This document shows positions 33,516-41,473 of a stretch of DNA of 44,077 bases, piece by piece; the stretch's first letter is position 1, and every line of letters starts with the position of its first letter. The notes under the pieces are model-generated. The model was not told the origin of the DNA. It searched no databases and saw nothing but the letters and a program-made list of their open reading frames with translations. The stretch is from NCBI RefSeq assembly GCF_000374085.1, contig NZ_KB893582.1, positions 1 to 44,077 on the forward strand, given 5' to 3'. Position numbers and translations under genes: made by a program. The DNA is from Spirosoma spitsbergense DSM 19989. Its GTDB lineage: Bacteria > Bacteroidota > Bacteroidia > Cytophagales > Spirosomataceae.

Positions 33516-34610
33516 CTAAGCCGACAGGGCCGGATAGTCAATGTACCCCAGCGTACCGGTGGTGTAGAAGGTTTGGGGATCGGGCTCGTTCAGGGGCGCA
33601 TCGATCGCAAACCGCTTTACCAGATCGGGATTGGCAATAAACGGAACCCCGAACGCCACCAGGTCAGCGTTGCCTTCCGCAATGACCCGATCCGCCTTTT
33701 CTTTCGTAAACCCTTTGTTGATGATCAGTGTCCCATTGTAGAGCGGCCGAAAATGGCTGGCCACTTCCGGTGCCGCAAAGGGCACTTCGCTCACGTCGGT
33801 GAAGGGCTCGGTCAGGTGAATGTAGGCCAGACCGTACTCATTCAGCCGCTTGATGATGTACTCGAACGTCGGGATCGTTTGTTCGTCGATCACCATACCA
33901 AACAGGTTGTGCGTGGAAGGGTTGAACCGGATACCCACCCGACTATAGTCAATAACGCCGTTCAGAGCATCGAGCGTCTCGAAGAGAATCCGGGCGCGGT
34001 TTTCGATGGAGCCGCCGTACTGGTCGGTGCGCTGGTTCGAAGCCCCCACAAAAAACTGGTGAAACAGGTAGCCGTTGGCTGCGTGTAGTTCGATACCGTC
34101 GAAGCCCGCAGCTTCGGCGTTGGCGGCTGCCTGCTTAAAATCCTGCACCGTTTGGGCAATGTCTTCAACCGTCATTTCCTTCGGTGTGACAGTATCCAGA
34201 AATCCCTGGTGGGTGTAGGCTTTGGCGTGCGGATTGATGGCCGAGGGAGCATGGGGCAATTCGCCGTCGTGCAGGTCGGGGTGCGACATCCGGCCCACGT
34301 GCCACAACTGAGCGAAAATTTTACCATCCTGCGCATGCACCGCCTGCGTGACCAGTTTCCACCCTTCCACCTGAGCCTCGCTGTATATGGCGGGCACATT
34401 AATAAAGCCGACTGCTTTGGGGCTTACGAAAGTACCTTCGGTAATGAGCAGACCCGCGGTGGCCCGCTGAGCGTAATATTCGGCCGTGAGGGTGGTGGCC
34501 ACGTTGCCTTCGTTGTTGGAACGGCTACGCGTCATGGGAGCCATAACCATCCGGTTTTTCAGGGTGAGTCCTGACAGGGTATAGGGCGATAATACGTTTT
34601 GTGTAGGCAT
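33516..34610 (-). CDS. Old Yellow Enzyme-type alkene reductase (NemA-like)
   Basis: 364 residues from the Met at 34610; the longer frame to 34850 overlaps the preceding gene and reads unlike protein. FMN-binding TIM barrel with the start LSPYTLSGLTLKNRMVMAPM, and the substrate-binding H176 and N179 in ELHAANGYLFHQFF. Other family marks are AQLWHVGRMSHP and TDQYGGSIENRARILFE. Such enzymes reduce electrophilic alkenes, nitro compounds and nitrate esters using NADPH. It is the second gene of the minus-strand operon behind the Fnr-type palindrome. The fit with SDR, DsbA-like and DJ-1 neighbours points to an electrophile and redox stress response. Confidence 0.92.
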   Translation of the reverse strand: MPTQNVLSPYTLSGLTLKNRMVMAPMTRSRSNNEGNVATTLTAEYYAQRATAGLLITEGTFVSPKAVGFINVPAIYSEAQVEGWKLVTQAVHAQDGKIFAQLWHVGRMSHPDLHDGELPHAPSAINPHAKAYTHQGFLDTVTPKEMTVEDIAQTVQDFKQAAANAEAAGFDGIELHAANGYLFHQFFVGASNQRTDQYGGSIENRARILFETLDALNGVIDYSRVGIRFNPSTHNLFGMVIDEQTIPTFEYIIKRLNEYGLAYIHLTEPFTDVSEVPFAAPEVASHFRPLYNGTLIINKGFTKEKADRVIAEGNADLVAFGVPFIANPDLVKRFAIDAPLNEPDPQTFYTTGTLGYIDYPALSA

Positions 34611-34678
34611 AAGATTGAAAATGATGACCCTGCGGCCATGTTGGTGACTGTTTTTATGAAAAGAAACGCTACCCGAAA

Positions 34679-35164
34679 TCAATCGGCGTACTGCGGTACG
34701 CAGCCAAGAATGACCAGCAGTGATGTCGTTGTTTGAAGGGCTTCCGGGTGCGTTCCATGAACAACCGCGGTTGGATTCGTGTCGTTGCCGCTCAGGACCA
34801 CCGTTGTTACGTTGGCGTGGGGTAGTCGTTGCTGCAGGGTATCGGTACAAGTAACAGCCGTGGTGAACTGAATTACCGTTTTGCAGGTGATTACCTCCCG
34901 AATGCGGTCCGCAATGGTTTCCAGCCGGTCATCGGCTACGCTGACAACAACAATGTCGGCCTCCCAGGAGGCATCCTTACAGCAGTTGAGCACCTCCATA
35001 TCCGCCCGGGGGTGTTGCAACCGGATAGTTTCCTGCAAAGCAGCCAGCAACGACAGGTCCGAATCCATCAGCAGCAACCGGTACCGATCGGCCAGGCGAC
35101 TGGCAAGCAGGGTTCCCGTTGGGCTGGCAGCGCCGATAAGGGCAAGGGTGTGTTTATAGGCCAT
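34679..35164 (-). CDS. Small Rossmann-fold NAD(P)-binding protein
   Basis: 161 residues with a dinucleotide-binding start, HTLALIGAASPTGTLLASRL, then DIVVVSVADDRLETIADRI and CKTVIQFTTAVTCTDTL. This resembles the N-terminal domain of F420/NADP oxidoreductase-like or ketol-acid-like proteins, without their C-terminal helical domain. It is too short to be a complete dehydrogenase of those kinds. It is the first gene of the redox operon, 95 bases from the Crp/Fnr gene, with the palindrome and -7 element upstream. A redox sensor or a small accessory protein is possible. Function is unknown. Confidence 0.65.
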   Translation of the reverse strand: MAYKHTLALIGAASPTGTLLASRLADRYRLLLMDSDLSLLAALQETIRLQHPRADMEVLNCCKDASWEADIVVVSVADDRLETIADRIREVITCKTVIQFTTAVTCTDTLQQRLPHANVTTVVLSGNDTNPTAVVHGTHPEALQTTTSLLVILGCVPQYAD

Positions 35165-35183
35165 GTCTCTTTGTTTGGTAGCA

Positions 35184-35191
35184 CAAAGGTA
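35184..35191 (-). promoter_or_regulatory. -7 promoter element of the redox operon
   Basis: TACCTTTG on the minus strand matches TAnnTTTG exactly, about 20 bases upstream of the first ATG at 35164. No -33 TTG is found at the right distance, which fits an activator-dependent promoter. The FNR-type palindrome is centred about 65 bases upstream of the estimated start site. Confidence 0.55.
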
Positions 35192-35236
35192 CCGCGACCT
35201 GGCAGGGCGAGTCGTTGAGAAATGGTAAGAAATAGC

Positions 35237-35252
35237 CTTGATCTAGATCAAG
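35237..35252. promoter_or_regulatory. FNR/CRP-type palindromic operator
   Basis: CTTGATCTAGATCAAG is a perfect 16-base palindrome and contains TTGATnnnnATCAA, the FNR-box form. It lies in the 95-base spacer between the Crp/Fnr regulator gene and the operon. Its centre, about 65 bases before the estimated start site, is a classical class I activator position. Confidence 0.7.
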
Positions 35253-35258
35253 AGAAAG

Positions 35259-35840
35259 TTACTGTCGGTGGAGCAGGTTTTTACGGATCCGGCTGAGGGT
35301 TTCGGGCGTAATGCCGAGGTAGGAAGCGATCAGGTGCTGCGGAATACGCTGGACGAGTTCGGGGTTGGAGGCCGACAGGCGAAGATATTTTTCCTCCGCC
35401 GAATACGTGATGGAGCTAATCAGCCGCCGTTCTTTGGCGATGATGTTGTTTTGGAACAGAATGCGAAAGTATCGCTCCATCTTGGGTATCTGCAGGGTCA
35501 TTTCCTCAAACTGGGGTAGTGACAGCAGCAGTAGTTCAGCGTCTTCGATGGCATCGATGTTATAGGCAGCTGGTTCCTCAGACAAAAAACTGTAGGTGTC
35601 CGCTATCCACCAGCCCTCCCAGGCAAACTGGAGCATGTGTTCGTTACCCCGGTCGTCTACATTGTACGACCGCAGCAGCCCTTTCTCAACAAACGCCATA
35701 TACCGGCATACATCGTCCTCCTGGAGAAGGTACTGTTTCTTACGCAGCTTTTTGGGGAGGAAAAAGGTTTTCAGCTGCTCCTGCTCTGCTATGGTCAGGG
35801 ATACCTTTTCGTTTACATGCGTAAAAAAAACGTCGAACAT
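35259..35840 (-). CDS. Crp/Fnr-family transcriptional regulator
   Basis: 193 residues. Residues about 20-115 form the cyclic-nucleotide-binding-like beta roll (YLLQEDDVCRYMAFVEKGLL, EHMLQFAWEGWW). The C-terminal helix-turn-helix is RIPQHLIASYLGITPETLSR. It has a single cysteine and no Fe-S cluster pattern, so a ligand other than oxygen is possible; this subgroup in Bacteroidetes is often annotated as cAMP-binding but has no proven effector. The gene ends 7 bases before the palindrome and lies just upstream of the redox operon in the same direction. This makes it the natural candidate to bind the palindrome. Confidence 0.9.
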   Translation of the reverse strand: MFDVFFTHVNEKVSLTIAEQEQLKTFFLPKKLRKKQYLLQEDDVCRYMAFVEKGLLRSYNVDDRGNEHMLQFAWEGWWIADTYSFLSEEPAAYNIDAIEDAELLLLSLPQFEEMTLQIPKMERYFRILFQNNIIAKERRLISSITYSAEEKYLRLSASNPELVQRIPQHLIASYLGITPETLSRIRKNLLHRQ

Positions 35841-36008
35841 AGGCGCGAAAATAGGCCAAAAAGCCTTTGGTTAGGCAACCCGGCCAGTCGATTCGCGTAG
35901 TCAGCGGCTCCCAACCGGGAAATTACCCTACCCCGCATTATAATATATTTTTATGGTATAGCATACAAGTAAAATATATACTCCGTAAGTTTAGCCCGGA
36001 ATCAGTTC

Positions 36009-36100
36009 AACCATTCAGGTTATATACCGGACATCGACTACCCTGGCGGCTCCCGCGGGAAGGTATATCACCAGGATGAGAGGGTTGGGCTGACCAACCC
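36009..36100 (+). promoter_or_regulatory. Structured leader of the small orphan gene
   Basis: Several pairings can form: ATATACC (36022-36028) with GGTATAT (36062-36068); CCTGG (36042-36046) with CCAGG (36071-36075), which crosses the first pairing as a pseudoknot or alternative form; AACC with GGTT (36009-36012 and 36018-36021); and a perfect 7-base hairpin, GGGTTGG with CCAACCC (36082-36088 and 36094-36100). A TAAGTTTA -7-like element is at 35986-35993. I know no matching riboswitch class. Confidence 0.45.
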
Positions 36101-36123
36101 ACCTGTTTAGACATGTGATAATT

Positions 36124-36321
36124 ATGGCGACTAGAAAGAAACAACTAATTCGCGTCGTGTTCGACGTACTGGATGAGAGCAATCAGCTGATTCGCCAACA
36201 GGGCGAGCTACTAGTTGCCGCAGCCGATCCGGATGAAGCAATTGACTGGGTATGGGCCGACATGCAGCGGCAGTTTAACCAGCCCGGCATTCGCCTGAGC
36301 CGGGTTCGGATTGGTGGCTGA
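36124..36321 (+). CDS. Small hypothetical protein
   Basis: A 65-residue basic-then-acidic protein, starting at MATRKKQLIRVVFDVLDESN; the alternative ATG at 36115 adds only three residues (MII). It has a strand-turn-strand start, then PDEAIDWVWADMQRQF and a final LSRVRIGG, and would fold as a small beta-alpha-beta unit. No family is recognised. It has no close operon partner: the next gene is 143 bases away. A long structured leader precedes it, unusual for so small a gene. The open frame is coding-like, but expression is unproven. Confidence 0.5.
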   Translation: MATRKKQLIRVVFDVLDESNQLIRQQGELLVAAADPDEAIDWVWADMQRQFNQPGIRLSRVRIGG

Positions 36322-36464
36322 ACCCGCTTGTCCAGGCGATTTTTTACAGGGGAACCAGCTAAGCTAAAAAGTGATTTCATACTATATTTTATGATTTTAT
36401 TGCTATAGTTGAGTTTTATGCTGAACTTCCTTTTTTCCATCCATCCCTTGTAATCAACTGCCGT

Positions 36465-37613
36465 ATGAAAACCTGGCTAATCCTGATTTTTGGAACCATG
36501 TGTATCACTGACCTCCAGGGGCAATGCATCATCTTTCAGGAAAAAAACGGACAGGTTTATACCACCTGCGATCTTTATTCTGCCACTACAGGCTCGCAGT
36601 CCAGTCTGGCAGCCATGCATAATCAGGTGACTTACAAGGGCACCCAGTTTTCTACCTTCCCCATCTGGCAGGCCGGTACTTTTCGTCTGGATAGCAGGGG
36701 AGTAGAAATCAAGGGAGAACTGGCCTATAATCTGTTTTCCAATGAGGTACTGTGCAAACTGGCGGGTGACTCGACAACCAGAACGATAACACCCGCGCAA
36801 TTCACCATCAACGGTGTAGAATATACCCGACAAAAAGCGAACCTGCCGGGTGTTTCCAGTTTCAGCTACTTCAGCAAACTTTATGACGGGCCCACCAAAT
36901 TTCTGGTAAGTTCAGGCAAGAAACTGGTGCCGGGCGGGGCGGGTGGAAACGGCTACGAGAAGCAGTCAAACGTTAGTGGAGCGTACCAGATTTTCAGGAA
37001 TTATTTCATTCAGAAGGGAAACGCGCAACCCGAGTACATCGCCCTGACAAAAAAGTCATTGCTGGACAGGTTCTATGACCAGTCGGAAATAATGGCCCGG
37101 CAAATCCCCGACAAAGACCTTACGTTAAATGAGGTGATACAGGTTATTACCTACTATGATAGCCTATCCGCTGCCAGCCAGTTAAACAGGCATCCATTAC
37201 GGAATGATGCTGTTTTTAACCAGGAACTTCATAACAGGATTGTATATCCCGGTGTAGCCTGGACTCAGGCCGTTTACAGCCGCGTGTACGCCGGTTTTGA
37301 GGTGAGCGAACTGGGCGATGTAAAAAACGTTACGATCCTCAGCCCCGAAAATGCAGGATTTGGCTTTACCAGCGAGGTCAGGCAAGCCCTGGAAAAACTC
37401 CCCCGGCTAGGTCCGGGGCTGGCGGGCACCTACGCGCTGCCCGTTACCTTCACCTACACGAATTCCACCGAGAAGACCGGGACGCATCGGCCGGTTAATC
37501 GATTGGCAGACGAGTACCTGAATGACCGTACGCTGCTGGATGAATTTATTGTTCCGATTATGGTATTAAAACCCGTAATCGGTAGTCGGGAAGTTTGGGG
37601 GTTTTACAAGTAG
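36465..37613 (+). CDS. Secreted protein with TonB C-terminal-like domain
   Basis: 382 residues with a signal peptide (MKTWLILIFGTMCITDLQG, then QCII). The middle part is of unknown fold, with NEVLCKLAGDSTTRTITPAQ and a YFSKLYDGPTKFLVSSGKKL segment. The C-terminal 110 residues resemble a TonB_C domain: RIVYPGVAWTQAVYSRVYAG, FEVSELGDVKNVTILSPENA, and LEKLPRLGPGLAGTYALPV. In Bacteroidetes this domain often occurs in periplasmic proteins with no role as a true TonB. There is no membrane helix for a TonB protein, so energy transduction is unlikely. No partner gene is adjacent. Confidence 0.7.
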   Translation: MKTWLILIFGTMCITDLQGQCIIFQEKNGQVYTTCDLYSATTGSQSSLAAMHNQVTYKGTQFSTFPIWQAGTFRLDSRGVEIKGELAYNLFSNEVLCKLAGDSTTRTITPAQFTINGVEYTRQKANLPGVSSFSYFSKLYDGPTKFLVSSGKKLVPGGAGGNGYEKQSNVSGAYQIFRNYFIQKGNAQPEYIALTKKSLLDRFYDQSEIMARQIPDKDLTLNEVIQVITYYDSLSAASQLNRHPLRNDAVFNQELHNRIVYPGVAWTQAVYSRVYAGFEVSELGDVKNVTILSPENAGFGFTSEVRQALEKLPRLGPGLAGTYALPVTFTYTNSTEKTGTHRPVNRLADEYLNDRTLLDEFIVPIMVLKPVIGSREVWGFYK

Positions 37614-37660
37614 CCGCCTTCTTATAAAAACTGGATTCGCTCAGTGGTGACTAAAATCAG

Positions 37661-37756
37661 AACACGGATGACACGGATTGAACAGATTCTCACGGATAAA
37701 TTTATTACCTATCGCTGGTTTTAGTGAAAATCCGTTCAATCCGTGTCATCCGTGTT
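37661..37756. repeat. Long inverted repeat with ACACGGAT-type units
   Basis: Arms 37661-37688 and 37729-37756 (28 bases) pair with a single mismatch around a 40-base loop. The left arm is a quasi-tandem of ACACGGATG, ACACGGATTGA and ACAGATT. It has the same architecture as the cys-spacer and leuS repeats but a different unit. It lies between convergent genes ending at 37613 and 37877. Repeats containing ATCCGTGTCATCC-like words are widespread in Bacteroidetes. Confidence 0.9.
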
Positions 37757-37876
37757 CCATGTCTTTTTTTATAGGAAAGACCTGCCTTCGCAATTGATTT
37801 ATCCAAAGTCTCCTACTTCCTGGCTAATAGCAGAGCGTTTGGCTAATCTGGTTAACTGGGTTACTGACCCGCCCGG

Positions 37877-38464
37877 TCACTTTGCCGAAGCCGTAGCGGG
37901 ACTACCAGCCGAGGCCATCCTGATTTTCAGGCCGTAATCCTTGCCCTTCGACACATCGCTCAGAGTAACTGTCTCCCCGTTCCGACCGGTCCAGCTAGTA
38001 CCACCACCACCGGGTTTGGGTGCTCCGTATCGGGCAGTAAAGTAGGGTTCCAGGTCTTTTTGATAATCAGTAACAGACTGACGGCTGTTGAGAAACAGGT
38101 CAATGTCGATAGCCGACACTTTTTTATCCGTCTGGTAATAGAGCACATCGGCCGTTTCGAGCTTTTTCAACTCAATGGTGTAGCCACGATGTTCGGCATC
38201 CTGCTCGAACGGCTCACTTTTTTCAACGGCACTGACATGTGCGAAAGCATCCCCAACGTTGACACCCCGCCAGTCACTGGTGGCTGTTAAGCCCAGATCG
38301 GCCAGGCGTTCGGTAATGACAACATCATCCGGCGATACCGGTTCGGCTTCGGTAACAACGGCCGTTGAATCGGTAACCTGCCCCGTCGTCTGTTGACGGT
38401 TTTTACAGTTATTTAAAAAAAGCAATAAGCACAGAGCCGCTGCAACCGGGAGATATCGAGTCAT
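37877..38464 (-). CDS. Predicted lipoprotein of unknown function
   Basis: 195 residues with a lipoprotein signal (PVAAALCLLLFLNNC, lipobox Cys20), a Thr/Val-rich spacer, and a small alpha/beta domain of about 130 residues. The domain includes VGDAFAHVSAVEKSEPFEQD, YYQTDKKVSAIDIDLFLN, and YFTARYGAPKPGGGGTSWTG. The closing KDYGLKIRMASA suggests a small beta-sandwich or SRPBCC-like fold, but I recognise no family. The gene converges on the TonB-C-like gene and has a well-separated upstream region. Envelope location is likely. Confidence 0.65.
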   Translation of the reverse strand: MTRYLPVAAALCLLLFLNNCKNRQQTTGQVTDSTAVVTEAEPVSPDDVVITERLADLGLTATSDWRGVNVGDAFAHVSAVEKSEPFEQDAEHRGYTIELKKLETADVLYYQTDKKVSAIDIDLFLNSRQSVTDYQKDLEPYFTARYGAPKPGGGGTSWTGRNGETVTLSDVSKGKDYGLKIRMASAGSPATASAK

Positions 38465-38550
38465 ATATAGCCAGATTAGTTACCCAAAAGTAATGCATTG
38501 CCCTGATTTCCCAATTGGCTTACATACGGGGTACGCGCTCAACCAGTAAA

Positions 38551-38588
38551 TTTTAGCTTGTTAAAATATTAACTTTATCAAGCTAAAA
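38551..38588. promoter_or_regulatory. Operator-like inverted repeat upstream of the hydroxylase gene
   Basis: TTTTAGCTTG (38551-38560) and CAAGCTAAAA (38579-38588) pair perfectly. Inside lies a second small inverted repeat, GTTAA and TTAAC (from 38560 to 38573). AT-rich and placed 95 bases before the ATG at 38683, in the divergent promoter region shared with the lipoprotein gene. It may be an operator. Confidence 0.4.
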
Positions 38589-38682
38589 TAGTACTATTTC
38601 AACAAAAAGACGATACAAATGAACTGAAATTTGTTAATGGAGTTGGTAGGATATAACCTGTTATCAATAACTAACTATCCGT

Positions 38683-39618
38683 ATGCCTTTTTCCTTATTC
38701 GGTGCCGACAAGATTTCAATGGCAGACATTGATTCTATTGGGCACAGCATACCCAACATTATTTTATGGGCCGTACCCTTTATGCTCTTCTTTACCGTGG
38801 TGGAGATGGTGGTTACGTATTACCAGGATCATGAATTTTATGAGAAAAAAGAAACGATTGGTTCCATTCTGGTAGGACTGGGAAATCTGGCCGTTACGTC
38901 TGTAATCAAGATTGGGTTACTTTATTTTTTCATATGGCTATACAACCTGATTCCGTGGCGTATGGAACTGAACTGGTGGACGCTTCTCCCCTGCTACGTC
39001 ATCCTTGATTTCTTCAGTTATCTGGCGCATCGGGTTTCGCACAGTCAGCGGTTCTGGTGGGCTACCCACGTTGTACACCATACCGGCGAGCATTATAACC
39101 TGACGGTGTCATACCGGTTGAGCTGGATTCAGCACATAAAAATCATCTTCTTTATCCCGGTAGCCTTGATAGGTTTTCACCCGATTGTTTTCTTTGTGAC
39201 CAATCAATTAGCGGTGCTGTTCCAGTTTTGGGTGCATACCGAATACATCCGCCGTATGCCTTCCTGGGTTGAATATATTTTTGCGACGCCCTCCAACCAC
39301 CGCGTACACCACGGTTCGCAGGAGAAATACATCGATAAAAACTTTGGAGCTACCTTCATTTTCTGGGACCGTATTTTTGGCACCTATCAACCCGAAGAAG
39401 AGCAGGTCATCTACGGCGTTACGACTAACCTGACCGGCAACAAAGCCGACCCATTCTTCATCAACTTTCATGAAGTAAAGGAGATGATTGCCGATGTGAG
39501 ACAAGCAAAAGGATTCCGCAGGAAATTCTTCTATGTTTTCGGTAGCCCGGTAAAAATTGCGCTGGAAAAGAAGCGGCTACAACTTCAGGAAGTGGAAGAA
39601 ATGGAGGTTTCGGCCTGA
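38683..39618 (+). CDS. Sterol desaturase / fatty acid hydroxylase family protein
   Basis: 311 residues with about four membrane helices. The histidine boxes of the di-iron site are visible: HRVSH in YLAHRVSHSQRFWW, HVVHH in WATHVVHHTGEHYNLTVSYR, and HRVHH in PSNHRVHHGSQEKYID. This is the ERG3/CrtZ-like hydroxylase fold, an O2-dependent integral-membrane enzyme. The substrate is likely a fatty acyl chain or isoprenoid; family membership alone does not decide. Closing NFGATFIFWDRIFGTYQPE is characteristic. It faces the ABC exporter genes across a hairpin, with no lipid genes near. Confidence 0.88.
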   Translation: MPFSLFGADKISMADIDSIGHSIPNIILWAVPFMLFFTVVEMVVTYYQDHEFYEKKETIGSILVGLGNLAVTSVIKIGLLYFFIWLYNLIPWRMELNWWTLLPCYVILDFFSYLAHRVSHSQRFWWATHVVHHTGEHYNLTVSYRLSWIQHIKIIFFIPVALIGFHPIVFFVTNQLAVLFQFWVHTEYIRRMPSWVEYIFATPSNHRVHHGSQEKYIDKNFGATFIFWDRIFGTYQPEEEQVIYGVTTNLTGNKADPFFINFHEVKEMIADVRQAKGFRRKFFYVFGSPVKIALEKKRLQLQEVEEMEVSA

Positions 39619-39643
39619 TCTAACTAACACGTATTCTGTTACT

Positions 39644-39689
39644 TTCAGCCCATTCTATCCCCTGGCTTCAGAGGGCGGAATGGGCTGAA
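39644..39689 (+). terminator. Hairpin after the hydroxylase gene
   Basis: A 12-base perfect stem (TTCAGCCCATTC at 39644-39655 with GAATGGGCTGAA at 39678-39689) with a 22-base loop that holds CCCT/AGGG. Only GTCGTTTT follows on the plus strand, so the terminator is moderate. It separates the hydroxylase gene from the convergent ABC exporter. Confidence 0.6.
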
Positions 39690-39695
39690 GTCGTT

Positions 39696-41459
39696 TTAAC
39701 TGACCCGTTTCCCGTGCAGCAGCCTGTCCACTGCGTCAGTGAATGAACCGGCTTGGGTAACTTCACCGGCATTGATGAAGAATATCTCATCGGCCGTTTC
39801 GATGGTGTTCAGCCGGTGGGCAATGATGATGCGCGTAGTGGTTTCGGGCAGGTTTTGCAGGATCTCGTCAAGCAGTTGCTCCGTTACGGTGTCTATATTG
39901 GCGGTGGCCTCGTCCAGAATAAGCAGTTCAGGGTTTCGGAGTACGGCCCGCATAAAGGCAATCAGTTGTTTCTGCCCCAGGCTAATCGCGTCGCTACTCG
40001 CCTGAACCTTTGTGTCCAGCCCCTCATCAAATCGCTCCAGCAGCCTATCCAGATTAGCCCGCCGAATGGCTGCGGCCAGCTGCTCGTTGGATTGATTCTG
40101 ATAGGCTTCATTTCCATACAGGATGTTTTCCCGAACGGTACCGGTGAACAAAAACGGCTCCTGTAGAATAAACCCTATTTTACGGCTGCGCTCCCCGGCG
40201 GTGTAGGCGCGAATATCTTTTCCATCGAGCAAAACGGTGCCGACAGTGGGGTCATACAGGCGGGCAATCAGCGAAGCCGTTGTTGTTTTGCCGCCCCCCG
40301 TCGGGCCAACGAGCGCGTAGGTTTTGCCCCGTTTCAGGTCAAAATTAATGTTGTGCAGCACCTCCTGACCATTGGGATAGCTGAAGGATACGTGCTGAAA
40401 AGTCAGCAGCGAATCGGTCGGAAGCGTTACCGGGTTACTGATGGTTTGCAGGTTTGTCTGCATGGCCAGCAGGTGCGAAATGCGGTCCCAGCCCGCCAGG
40501 GCAACCTGAAAGTTGGACCACAGGGTAGCCAGTTGCCGGAGCGGGTTATATACATTCGTTACGTAGGAGAAAAAACTGATTAACAGCCCCACCGTAAAAT
40601 TCCCCGTCGAAATCAGGTAGATGCCGAAGGTGAGCACAATCAGCTGACCGATGTTGGCCGCCATGCCATATACGGGCAAAAAAACGTTGTTGGCCAGGCC
40701 CGCGCCAATAGACGTCTGGTAGTTTTGCTGATTGGCCTCGTCGAAGCGTTTGCGAAAATAGTCGCGCCGGTTAAAGGCAACCACAACCTTGAAATTGTCC
40801 AGGCTTTCCTGAATTTCGGCACTCAGGTTCCCCACGCTCTTCAGATTCACGGCGTTTTTTCGCTTCACCCAAGCCGCTGTCAGGTTTGTGAAAAGCAACA
40901 GCAGCAATGTTGGCGAGAGGGCTGCGGCACCGAGGGGCAAATCAATAAACAGCAGAAATAGACCCGCCCCGGTCATGATAAAAATACTCCCCACGAACTG
41001 CATCAGCGACTGCGAAAAAAACTGATTCAGTTTGTCGGTGTCGTTGTTGATGCGGGAAATAAGGTCGCCCGCTTTGTTCTGGTTAAAGAAAGCCACGGGT
41101 AGTTCCTGTAGTTTATTGAAGACCGCATTCCGGAGTTTGAACAGGGTGCGCTGCCCTACCCCACCCATCAGCCGGGTCTGGAGGTAGTTGGTACCAAAAG
41201 CAATGACGTAGATGACCAGCAGAAAACCAGCGTTCCGCACCACCCCGTCGAACTGCTTCGTCTGGATATAGGTGTCAATGGTCCGGCCAATAACCACCGG
41301 CCCAACCAGTGTCAGTCCCGAATTAACGATAATAGCGCCGAAGGCCATCAGCAGCGTCCGGCGTTCATCGTCGATGAGGGCCAGCAGTTTTCGGAGCGCC
41401 TTATACGTCGCATTTTTTTCGGCTTTTGGACTGGTGGCCTGGTTTAGGTCGTAGTTCAT
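39696..41459 (-). CDS. ABC exporter half-transporter with catalytic-type Walker B (MdlB-like)
   Basis: 587 residues: six membrane helices and one nucleotide-binding domain. Walker A is VGPTGGGKTT at about 382-391, and Walker B LLILDEATANID at about 510-522 has the catalytic Glu, with the H-switch His in IIIAHRLNT. The signature motif is AISLGQKQ rather than LSGGQ. In heterodimeric exporters such as TM287/288 and BmrCD, one composite ATP site is degenerate. Here the non-canonical signature of this subunit would pair with the degenerate Walker B of its partner. It is the second gene of a two-gene operon, 14 bases after the other half. Confidence 0.9.
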   Translation of the reverse strand: MNYDLNQATSPKAEKNATYKALRKLLALIDDERRTLLMAFGAIIVNSGLTLVGPVVIGRTIDTYIQTKQFDGVVRNAGFLLVIYVIAFGTNYLQTRLMGGVGQRTLFKLRNAVFNKLQELPVAFFNQNKAGDLISRINNDTDKLNQFFSQSLMQFVGSIFIMTGAGLFLLFIDLPLGAAALSPTLLLLLFTNLTAAWVKRKNAVNLKSVGNLSAEIQESLDNFKVVVAFNRRDYFRKRFDEANQQNYQTSIGAGLANNVFLPVYGMAANIGQLIVLTFGIYLISTGNFTVGLLISFFSYVTNVYNPLRQLATLWSNFQVALAGWDRISHLLAMQTNLQTISNPVTLPTDSLLTFQHVSFSYPNGQEVLHNINFDLKRGKTYALVGPTGGGKTTTASLIARLYDPTVGTVLLDGKDIRAYTAGERSRKIGFILQEPFLFTGTVRENILYGNEAYQNQSNEQLAAAIRRANLDRLLERFDEGLDTKVQASSDAISLGQKQLIAFMRAVLRNPELLILDEATANIDTVTEQLLDEILQNLPETTTRIIIAHRLNTIETADEIFFINAGEVTQAGSFTDAVDRLLHGKRVS

Positions 41460-41473
41460 GGGGGTAAACCGGG

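Noticed and set aside
37743..37937. 64-codon frame after the ACACGGAT repeat
   Set aside because: It is partly encoded by the repeat arm and overlaps the end of the minus-strand lipoprotein gene.
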